A stretch of DNA of 47,051 nucleotides, from contig CAXIUT010000271.1 in NCBI GenBank assembly GCA_964035545.1, forward strand, positions 1 through 47,051, written 5' to 3'. This DNA is from Bugula neritina. Taxonomy: Eukaryota > Bryozoa > Gymnolaemata > Cheilostomatida > Bugulidae. Numbering within the stretch: the first letter of the stretch is position 1; each line of letters begins with the position of its first letter. Both the position numbers and the translations under genes were made by a program. Under the pieces are notes generated by a model, which had not been told where the DNA came from, searched no databases, and saw nothing but the letters and a program-made list of their open reading frames with translations. Of this stretch, positions 36,032-45,675 are shown in pieces.

Positions 36032-37437
36032 ATGATAGATCAAAGCAATAATTTTACTATAATAACTTCAATAGAGATGTCATCAACAATAACATACTAA
36101 TAGATATAGACAGAAAGTCTATTTACTGTAGATTACTCAAGCATAGTTAAAAACTTCAAAACAATCGATTCATTTATAAAAAACTTTTCCACATTCCAAA
36201 GAAGTATTCATATCAATATCTAAGAACTCAATGAAATGGACAAAGTACAAAAGGCAACAACCCATGATCTGAATAACTTCAAATTATCAACTTCCAACAC
36301 CTTTAGCACTATGAACTAAGTTCTTGATAGTCGAGGTAGCATATCCAAAGGTGGTAACAAACAGATGTAGGAATAAATGAATTAAAGTAAAAAGTTGATA
36401 AAAGAATTAAAAGTATTTGTTACTTAGAGTACCAGAGATATCAATACAACGATGGAAGAGAAAGATAAATAGACTCAAGAAGTATATAAAAAATATGAAT
36501 AAAGATTTTAATAACTATAAAAAAAACATAATAGCAATTTGCTAAGAATATAATCATTGTAGCAGTAGATCTATACTATAAAAGGTAAATATTCAACTAA
36601 AATATAAAGTAAATATATAACTATTCAGCATAATTGATCAAATCTAACCTATTAGAAGCTAATACTTAGATAGCACAAGTGAAGGAATAATTAAATGAGA
36701 CAAAAAGTTTTCTTGAGGGGTTGGGAGTAAAATAATTCAAAAATATTCTTGATAATATGAGTAAATAGCTCTATGGAGATATGGATGATTTGAAAGGAAA
36801 ATTCAAATTAAAAACTGATATATCAGATACTCTTAGTCTATAAGATATGTTGATTAAAACTATCAATTATTCTTATGAGAACGTAGCTAAAAAATATGCA
36901 CAGAAAAATTAGACTAAAAAAGCTTTGGTGTTTTTGGAAAAGAAAATCAATAGTATTGTTCAACTTCTGATTGAAGAAGGATAAAAAGATGGATTGATTG
37001 CTACTAAAGGATGGAAATGTATTTCATGTGCTAAAGATCTTGGATAGTATTAAGGTAAATTAAATTAGCATAAGGTGTGGTCTACTTTCCCTGTCAAAGA
37101 TAAAGAAGCAACCAATAAATAAAAGTATAATGGTTTTGGGACAGGATTTCAGTCGATAGTTGAGACAGCAGTGACTAAGAAGGGAGTGGATGTTGGCTAT
37201 GATGATAAAGGAAGGATGACAACTCCGTTTAATTTGACTAGATAGGCTCGTAGTAGTCATAAGAACACTCAGAGTCAGAGCAAGTTGAATCAGGCTAAAA
37301 ATTCTCCAGTTAAAAATTTGGTATAATCTAACTATATGAATCTCTATGGTCGTAATTCAGAAGTTGATCTTGATCTGAGGACTGAGTACTTGTAGAAGTA
37401 GAAAGGTTTGAGATCTATTTTGAAGAAAGACGTATGA
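36032..37437 (+). CDS. Coiled-coil protein with C-terminal DUF4795-like Cys motif
   Basis: Begins MIDQSNNFTIITSIEMSSTI. A Glu/Lys coiled coil is followed by an intron ending at CAG 36628; start either 36585 (44 nt) or 36609 (20 nt), both restore the frame. The C-terminal half has a helical dimerisation-type region (LIEEGEKDGLIATKGWKCIS) with CISCAKDLGEYEGKLNEHK, a short Cys-x-x-Cys module resembling the C-terminal DUF4795 region of QRICH2, a sperm-flagellum protein. The resemblance was judged by eye. It would fit a ciliary axoneme role. The tail is basic (Arg/Ser/Asn). One TGA ends the frame at 37435. Confidence 0.75.
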
Positions 37438-37504
37438 TGTTTGATTAATAAATGATGAAATATTGAATTATAAACAATATATAAAGAGTTGATAGCAATA
37501 CAAT

Positions 37505-38227
37505 ATGCAGAAAGTGCATCGCCGCCCAAACAAAGATATCCCAAAAGATTTTGTCTGCACCTAAGGATGCGGCAAAGCCTATGGATCATATGCAGCTCTA
37601 TACACTCATGTGAAGAACAAACACGGTATAACCAAAAACATAGATTTGAAGGGCAACTTAGTGAAAGTGAAGGCCACAGGTCGTAAAGGCCGTCCTCAAG
37701 TAAAACCAAAATAATAATTTATCAGCGAATAGATCATATCATAGAACGTATGTCGAATATGCTACTAATAAGATTGTCAATGCGACTCATCTATTGATTC
37801 TTCTGATATTTAGGGCAACATTGCTATTTTATCTGATCGCACTTATTTGAAGTTGTTGAATTCGATAGGCAATTTGAGTGTGGGTTAGTATTTTTCATGG
37901 ATGAGGTCAACAGAAGACAGATACTAGTATATTAGCAAGCAATCACTCAGAAATATGGTGGAATAGTTCAACCTCAAAAATAGTTTTACCAAGTAGATCT
38001 ATCTAAGCGATCGATGGCTATAATATCTCACCCATATGTGCAGATACCTCGACCCCAGATATATATTATAACTCTTCGAATGCATCCTAATTATCAAAAA
38101 CAAGAAGAATATCGCCTAGCTCATATCCATGAAATACTAGAACAAAGAATTCATCAACATCAAACGATGCAGTTAGTAGAAAAAGAAATAATGGAAGTAA
38201 TTTGTAGAATGTGTGCTTATGATCTGA
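37505..38227 (+). CDS. C2H2 zinc-finger protein with AT-hook-like segment
   Basis: 240 residues, single exon. One zinc finger close to the N-terminus: FVCTEGCGKAYGSYAALYTH, then VKNKH, i.e. C-x4-C-x12-H-x4-H. It is followed by ATGRKGRPQVKPK, which resembles an AT-hook core (GRP flanked by basic residues). A second Cys cluster (CRICYEEDCQCD) and a helical C-terminus follow. Single-finger DNA-binding or RNA-binding regulator is the likely class. The start has an in-frame TGA a few codons upstream, which supports it. Confidence 0.8.
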
Positions 38228-38286
38228 TTAAATTATAATGAAAAGGATATAAATTATATTATTTGAGTCATATATTAATAATAACG

Positions 38287-40671
38287 ATGCTTCCTTTTGC
38301 TTTTACTGTTACAGCTGTTGTACTTCTAGTCGCCATCTGCACCTCGAAATTACAATATCAATCGACCAGCATCGCTATAGCTGGACATTCACTACTTGGA
38401 CTCCTATAAACCGCTGCTATTCTATATTGTTATCTCATGTATCGAGGATATTAGTCAAACAATTCTGTTACTTTATGGCTGTATGTGGTATCGATTGCTT
38501 TGATCGGGTTATTTAACTTTTTGGGACTAGCTATTCAGACTCCAATGATGGTTGAAGATAAGCATTGTCAGAAATGGATGAAAAGAAGAGATAAAAAGGA
38601 AGATATAAGAGGTAATAGTTGTTGGTTTTATTTTGTGGCTATTTTTTCATTTTTATCGAATTACAAATTCAAGTATATCATGTTTTCTTGGTTATTTAGC
38701 TTTGATGTCTGTAAGTGTAAGTTATAAAATGTATAGAAATTTAAATTCTTCAATATCTTTTCATTTTTAGGTCTTATTCCTTAAATTTTGTTTCTTTATA
38801 GTTCTATAGTTACTATCAGATAAATAGACTCTTAAAACTCTTTGTTTCTTGTACTTATTGACTCGGTTATTATCTTTATTTTGAATATTATTTTTTCTGT
38901 TTTGGCTGCTAAAAAAGATAAAGATTTTTTCAAAGAAGATATTGATGGAATACAAATAAATAAAGTATATAGTGTAGCTTAGTAGTAATTTCAAAGTTCA
39001 AAGGAAATAGGAGGTAAAAATGCATCATTCGGGTGCACTTTAGATGACATAATCTAAGTAAACGAGGTATTATACACCTAAACAAAACGATAAAATCGAA
39101 GAAATGTCAAACCAAATGAAGGCAATCAGAAAATAAGCTAAAATACTTCATAATAAAATACTGTAACTAACAGTGAACATTAGATAAATGAAATAGTTTA
39201 AAATAAAGCTAATATATAAGATAATGTGTTTATGATTGATGAGGTCATTGATTTGTAGTCTGATCAAATAGAAGTAGAGGAAAGAATTATGGCTAATTAA
39301 GTTCAGAAAGTTTTTTAACCTGAAATATGTCTATAAATGCCTGAAAATGTAGTTTAAGAAGTTGCATTAGATAAATAAGAGGTATTTTTTGCATAAGATA
39401 AGATATAAGAGAATATCAGGGAGGAAGATTAAGATGCTATCTTGAATAAGTCATTTAAATCAGGTCAAAAAGTAAATCTTGCTGAGTATTTGATGAATAT
39501 GTAAAAAAATAAGAATGTTTAAAGATAATAAAAAATTCCTAAATATGATATTAACTATGATTTAGCAACTAAAATACCTTAAACATTGAAAGATACTATA
39601 AATGAATAAATTTTATAATAAAAAAGTCAGCCTTAAATTATAAGAAAACTATTCTAATAAGTTTAATAAATAAACTCTGATGATAAAATATAAAATCGAC
39701 GTAAAATAAATCGTTTGAGATCAGCTCTTGGTGTTAAAAATATAAGATAGCGATTAGACAGTGATTAAAATTCTAAATAATTAAAAAGGATAATTCAGAA
39801 GGTAGTTGATTCACATAGTTCACCTAAAAAGAGTATTGACTAAAATACAAGAGCAGCCAGAAAGAGTAGAATAGATATTAAAGTTCAATTAAATTAAGAT
39901 CATCACTAAAAACCTATCAAAAATAAAAGTAAATAAAAAATATCTATTTCTGATAATCATCCTATCCTTAATAGTTCACCTAGTCATCCTCTGAAGAATC
40001 TTAAACTGATTGCTGGTGATTATGATGAGAATGAGATAAAGTAGCCAGAAAGAGGTTCAAGAAATAATTTTAAGGAAAAGAAAGTCAAATCATAGGTTAA
40101 ATTATTGTAGAAAAAAAGTATATAAAAGAAAGTTTAAGCTTTACTTTAGAATTAGAAATAATTAGAATTAAAAAAGGACAAAATAAAGTCACAACAAAAG
40201 GAAGTAGAAATACATAAACCAAAAGAGGAAAAAAATGAATAAAAAGGATATATCAATGAATACTTAAAAGATGATTAGGACAAACAAAATATAAAATAAT
40301 TTAAGAGATCAAAAGCTCACCTTCAAACTATGTTTCCAAATAAAGGTAAATAAATCTAATTACTATAATAAACATCAGTAAATGAGAGAGCACCTCATCA
40401 ACCAGCAGCTGTTATCAATTTGAAATCAAGAAAGAAATAATTTAAACAAAAACAGATGTAAAATTAGTTTGATTATGATAAAAATAGTTTTATAAGAATG
40501 TTTCATAATGGTTCGAGTTTTAACTATTTTGATAGTCAAAGAGGATCGACTAGTGACAGAAAGAGGAAAAAGAGAAGTTCAAGTACTCTTAAATTTAATC
40601 ATTTGAAACCGCAAGATAGACAGAAAATGAAATCTTTGGAAAGAATATATATGTAAAAACAATAAATATGA
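38287..40671 (+). CDS. Multi-pass membrane protein with long charged cytoplasmic tail
   Basis: 794 residues in one exon. The N-terminal about 225 residues contain about six hydrophobic helices (from MLPFAFTVTAVVLLVAICTS; also SIAIAGHSLLGLLETAAILY, WLYVVSIALIGLFNFLGLAI, SLFLVLIDSVIIFILNIIFS). The remaining about 570 residues are charged, rich in Glu/Lys/Asn, probably disordered, acidic at first and strongly basic near the C-terminus (RKRKKRSSSTLKF). Many Glu are TAA. Membrane domain family not recognised. The tail could be a scaffold or phosphorylation platform. It is followed after 85 bp by the J-protein gene. Confidence 0.8.
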
Positions 40672-40756
40672 TTTACTATACTTTTATTCACTACTTATTC
40701 TTTTAAATAGTTATTTCTCGTTCTTCAAAATTAATAATGAATAATTTGAAAATATA

Positions 40757-41413
40757 ATGATAGTAAAAAATATACTCAAATTATCAATAAAGAGTTCAAA
40801 ACAACCAGTATTTTATTCTGCATTCAATTATTCTCAACAAAATGGTTTCTCAAATATCAACACAAACAAAGACTACTATTCTATTTTATAAATAGATAAA
40901 GATGCAACAAATCATGAAATCAATGATTCTTATTCTAAACTAGCAAGTCTTTATTATTCTGATTTGAATAAAGGATAAGGAAGTAGGTATGGATAAATAT
41001 CCGAGGCTTATAGAATTTTATCAGATGAAAAACTGAGAACTTAGTATAATTCTAAAAGATTTGGACAAAAATCTGAAAATAATTAAGATTCTACAAAAGA
41101 AAAAAGTAAATAAAAAAAGTAATAATAAAGTCCATTATCATCAGAATAAAAGTAAATGTATGCAAAATTTAATAAAAGGCTAAAAAGGTTATTAATAGTT
41201 TTGACAGCTTATTTCATATTTAGTCCTTTTCTTTTTTGGAAAGGAGGCAACAAATCCCCATAGTAAATCATGGATGATCCCATTTATACAAAAAGAATCG
41301 GTGGAGCATACTTGAATAGAAACCAAAAACTTTACTAAAACAGTCAAAATCATAATTAGTATCCTAGTAATCCTTCTGGAGTCATTGTAACAGGAAGAAT
41401 AGTTGAAGATTGA
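40757..41413 (+). CDS. J-domain-like protein lacking the HPD motif, with a membrane helix
   Basis: 218 residues. The basic N-terminus (MIVKNILKLSIKSSKQPVFY) could be a mitochondrial targeting sequence. A J-domain follows: DYYSILEIDKDATNHEINDS, YSKLASLYYSDLNKG, YGEISEAYRILSDEKLRTEY. The HPD tripeptide needed to stimulate Hsp70 ATPase is replaced by YSD in LYYSDLN, so a canonical co-chaperone function is unlikely. A Lys/Glu linker, a helix (LLIVLTAYFIFSPFLFW) and a C-terminal segment follow. Degenerate J-proteins of this layout occur as structural subunits of mitochondrial complexes, an inference only. Converges with the pseudokinase gene, 31 bp between stops. Confidence 0.82.
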
Positions 41414-41444
41414 TAAAGAATAAATGAATAATTTTATAAAACAA

Positions 41445-42757
41445 TCATCTGAGTTTACTATTATTCGATGGTTCTGTTTTCTTTTTTTTTGATTCAAGAT
41501 AATTAAACTTTCCTTTACTTTTTTTAGGTTCTGTCTATGTAATGGAAGGTTTCGAGTGTGAGATATTTTATTTTTATGAGTTACATAGAAGTTATTCTTT
41601 TCTCATTCTGAATCTTTACATCTGCATCTTATAATCTTGTTTTCTTTTCTAAAAATCACATAGAATTTTAGTTGATTCAACTTTACTTTCTTGAATACTA
41701 TTCTTATTAAATGAAAATTAACTTAAATCTATCACCTCTTTCTCTTTCTATTTATTTTTTGTCATCACTGAATGATTAGATTTTCTATTAGACGATTCTG
41801 ATACTAGCTTTTCTCTTTATTTTTTTATTTTTGTATTTTTAAGACTCTCAAATACCTGATTGCTCTTAGAATCATGATTTGATGAAGATTTTTTTGGAGT
41901 ATTGTGATTGATTGGTAGCTGTTGGAGAGGTTGATTGGTTTGATGTATATTTTATGGAATCAGATATTTATATTTTGTTAACTTTACTTAATTAGTTTTC
42001 TTTATTTGCTATGATTATTATAGTTTCTAGATAGCATCTAATATTTATTCTTACATTTTCTATTTTTTCAATAACTAACGGGCTAATCTACCCAATAATT
42101 TATACTTATGACAAACTTTACCTAAACTTTATATTATTTCCATGTTTTATATTTAATTTTAACAGTTTATTCTAATTCCAAGAGCCAATTAAACTATTAT
42201 TTTCCCTAACAACTATCCCATATCAGCCTGATGATAATTAATACTATTTTCTGTACTATAAATATGATAATGAGAAACACAAGGTTGCCCTTTAAGAGTC
42301 AAAAAGACGTTATTTAAGTTGAGATTTATTCCTAACTTATTAAACTTGAGGTTGATAATCAGATCTAGTAAGTTATTTAAAATAAGCCATAACTCTTGTT
42401 CTTCAAACACCTTTTTATTGGTAAGCATGTCCGCTAGTGTGTGATTGTAGTATTCTGTATAGATTGAACTTTTTTCATAAGCTAGACAAAATCCATTTTC
42501 TAAGTTATTTATTAGTTACCTTAGTGGGATTGGATGTGGATGATGGGTATGATGTGTTTGTTGGTTTGTGAGAGGGTGTATTAAACTATTCTTTTGAATG
42601 CTTTTTGATGGAGATCTCCTTGGACATGATGCCTTTCTAGTTTCATAACATAGACTCCTTAAGGACTTTTGAATAGTTGAATTTATCCAAAGTTTTTGTC
42701 TTATAAAGGTTGAACGTATTCGAGATGAGTTTGAATTTATTATGTTGTGTTGCCCAT
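41445..42757 (-). CDS. N-myristoylated pseudokinase-like protein with basic coiled tail
   Basis: 430 residues, one 20-nt intron (plus 42500-42519). MGNTTEEI fits an N-myristoylation signal. The kinase-like part spans about 15-230: FGEIQLFKSPEGVYVMKLER (beta-3 Lys present), a hinge GFCLAYEKSS, ELWLILNNLLDLIINLKFNK, and GINLNLNNVFLTLKG where HRDxKxxN would be (HRD missing), then no DFG. Catalytic residues are therefore absent. The tail is Lys/Glu/Ser-rich. It shares layout with the gene cut at 30197. Role probably as a membrane-anchored scaffold. Splicing restores GFCLAYE and keeps the length divisible by three. Confidence 0.75.
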
Positions 42758-43049
42758 CTTAACTGTTAAAATTAAACTTAATATTCATTTTTCATTATTC
42801 AATATCACCAAATAGTAAATTTTTATTTTTTAAGTCAATATTTGACTTGATATTTCATTTTAATTAAAATCATCATGGTTCAATATTTTATAGAAAAAAC
42901 AATTAGAACCTATCAGATTCTAATCTCATCTTAGTCAAGCTATAAAAGTTCATAATAAAAATTTTGATAAAGAGCATTCAGTATAAGTTGATTTATTTGA
43001 TTGTTTATTACCTTAAATCAAATAATATTCATATCCAGATTAGATCAGC

Positions 43050-43603
43050 ATGTCTTACCTCTACTCCCCATACTATCCTTACTCCTACTACCCGTAATTC
43101 TCTTTATAGCTAGATATTCAAGTTCTATTGCTGTTGAGTCTGCCCTCAGAAGATCTAGACTCGCAGCTGATCTAGCTGCTTCTCGATCAATGACTGAAGC
43201 TGCCCTCGCCAGATCCAGAGTCTAAGCTGAAGTTGCCACTGAGTCTGCTCTCAGAAGATCAAGAGTGGAAGCTGAAGTTGCTGCTTAGAGAGTAGCATCT
43301 GAATCACTCAGAAGATCAAGATTGGCTGCTGAAGTAGCTGCTTCCAGGCTTGAATCTGAATCTGCTTTGAGGAGATCAAGAGTTGCAGCTGAGATTGAAG
43401 CAGATCGCATTTATTCTGAGAGCGCTTTGAGAAGATCAAGAGTTGAGGCAGAATTGGCTGCTTCTCGTTTGGCGGCTTAAGATGCTGTGAGAAGATCACG
43501 AGTTGAAGCTGACTATGCAACAGAGAGTGCTTTAAGAAGATCAAGAATTGAAGCTGAAATCAGTGCTTCAAGATACAGAAGTCTTTATTATCCATATATT
43601 TGA
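43050..43603 (+). CDS. ESALRRSR-repeat alpha-helical protein
   Basis: 177 residues, one 20-nt intron (43094-43113) that joins MSYLYSPYYPYSYYP to YSSSIAVESALRRSRL. The body is eight to nine near-copies of ESALRRSRVEAEVAA-like units of 15 or 20 residues; both ends carry Tyr/Pro-rich caps (SYLYSPYYPYSYYP at the start and RYRSLYYPYI at the end). The repeat should form a long uninterrupted amphipathic helix with Arg/Ser and Glu faces. It resembles fibre-forming coiled proteins of the ciliate cortex, but I cannot name a family. At one repeat TAA stands where GAA stands in its neighbour (SRV-E-AEV), independent proof that TAA is Glu. Confidence 0.85.
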
Positions 43604-43783
43604 TTCATGAGCATTCATTAATATGTTTCTTTCCTATCAAAATTAAGTTAACAATTCATCATTTTTTTGATGATAAATATTATTTCTTAAGAAACAATCA
43701 TTAAATGTTAATAAAATATCAAATACACTATAAATATATATTTATTCTTAACGAAAAATCTATTTTTGCAATTTTATTTAAAT

Positions 43784-43841
43784 TTGGGTTGGGGTTGGGG
43801 TTGGGGTTGGGGTTGGGGTTGGGGTTGGGGTTGGGGTTGGG
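43784..43841 (+). repeat. Internal telomeric array 3, (TTGGGG)n
   Basis: 58 bp, starting TTGGGTT after AAAT and ending TTGGG before CTTTTAC, otherwise perfect TTGGGG units. Same orientation as arrays 1 and 2. It lies 180 bp after the stop of the repeat-protein gene and 245 bp before the kinase ATG. Confidence 0.97.
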
Positions 43842-44086
43842 CTTTTACAAATATGACCTATTTTAAAAGAATTACACGTATTAAACTCAAATAAGGTAGT
43901 ATTTTTCTTCTACCCTTTTAATTTTATTCTTCATCTGCTGTGATAAAGACAGAAATATTCAAAAAATAATATATAAAAGTTATTGATAGATTTTTGTTAT
44001 TTTAGGTAGATTTATGTTCTTTTATTAAGATCGAAGAGATAGTTTTTCTTTAGAAATTCAGGTTATAATTAGTTTTTGAAAAAGTA

Positions 44087-45616
44087 ATGGGGAAGATGAT
44101 AGAAAACTACTCACTGCAGAGTGAGCTAGGTCGAGGGATGTACTCGACAGTCTACAAAGCAGTCAACGTAAAGACTAAACAAGAGGTAGCTATTAAAATG
44201 GTTAAAGCTTAAAAGTTTAAACAGTTTCCTAAACTCTAATAAGGCACATATAACTAGATCAGCATTCTAACAAATCTCTAACCATGTCCCTATATCATCA
44301 GATACTTCGATATGCTTAAAACAGTTAATAATTTTTACTTTGTCTATTAGTTCTGTAACGGCGGAAACCTAGAGAAGATTCTCAAAGATAGCAAATTTTT
44401 ACCTTAAAAGTTAGCTCTAACATACTTCAGCCAGATAGTATAGGCGTTTCGTGTCCTGAATAAGCATCATATAATGCATAGAGACCTCAAACCATAAAAT
44501 CTGTTGCTGCATGATGGAATAATTAAACTAGCTGATTTTGGATTTTGCAAACCTTTGGAGAGTTAAGATGAGATATCAAAAACAATGCTAGGTTCACCTA
44601 TCTATATGGCTCCTGAGGTTCTTAAAGGAGAAGAATATACAATAAAAGCTGATATTTGGTCATTAGGTGTGGTTTTGTTTCGAATGCTCTTTGGTTACTG
44701 CCCTTTTGAATCAAATAACATCGGAAAGTTGATTTTGCTGATTTAGCAGGAGGAAATTAAAATACCAAGAGATAAGGGAATATCTCCTGAAGTTATTAAA
44801 TTACTTCGGCGGATGATAACTAAGAATCCTGATATGAGAGCTGACTGGGCTGAAGTTTTTTCTTATGATGTTAAAAACGGTGAGCTGATTAGAAGAAGTG
44901 GAATTCGCAATCCTACCATGAAAAGTCCTCTAAAACAATCAATTACTACATCATAGACTACTAACACCAATTCAAGCGGACTAAATATGATATAAAATAA
45001 TTCTTTGAGATATCGAAATCAACAAGAAAGTTCTAATTTGATTTACAATCCTAGAGGAGCCTATAATAGTGAACTTCGAAGTACTTATACTGCCAAGAGT
45101 CCCTTTAGAGATAATATTAAGAAAGATATGATGGTTAAAAATCATCAAAAGTGTCTTTAAATTATGTCTTTGGCTGTTGGATTGATGGCCTTTTAACAAA
45201 GCTAGGCTCTCGCTATTTCTTTTTCTTTACTTAAAAGTATAGAAAAAGATCTTGGAAGTATTATGGAATCTGTTAGAAAAGAACTCTAGTTGAAAAATTA
45301 AGAAACAATGATGAGATCTTTAGCTTCTGTTTTAGAATCTGAACTAATGGAATTAAAAGGATTAATAGTGTATTGTAAAGAGGAATTACGAGGAGAATTG
45401 TAGATGTCGATCGATATGATTGAAATGAGAAAGAAATAGTTGCTGAAGAAGTTGGTTTATGGTTTGGGAAGGGAAAAGTTTGAAGATTTAGTGACAATAT
45501 CTCGAGTAGTGGATTACTTAGTTGAAGATTTTGTGATAAGAAGATAAACTTACTAGAAAATGAGCCGTGAAAAGATGTTATCTAATATGCGTATTAAATT
45601 ATAGACTTAAAAATGA
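44087..45616 (+). CDS. Ser/Thr protein kinase (ULK/CAMK-like) with long C-terminal extension
   Basis: 509 residues, single exon. All catalytic motifs are present: ELGRGMYSTVYKA (P-loop, degenerate third Gly), VAIK (K37), YNEISIL (Glu58), HRDLKPENLLL (D133), DFGFCK (D150), GSPIYMAPE, DIWSLGVVLF. YEFCNGGNLE in the hinge and HRDLKPEN use TAG and TAA for Glu. The overall look (compact, no activation-loop insert) is close to ciliate ULK/Atg1-like or CAMK-group kinases. Residues about 265-375 are a Ser/Asn/Arg-rich linker; about 375-505 form a helical bundle-like domain (CLEIMSLAVGLMAFEQSEAL ... KKELLKKLVYGLGREKFEDL). MGK at the N-terminus could be myristoylated or the start could be codon 4. Converges on the last gene, 59 bp between stops. 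Confidence 0.9.
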
Positions 45617-45675
45617 TTCTTTCGATATATTTAACTTTCTTTTAATTATTACTAACTATATTATGTTTATAAAAA

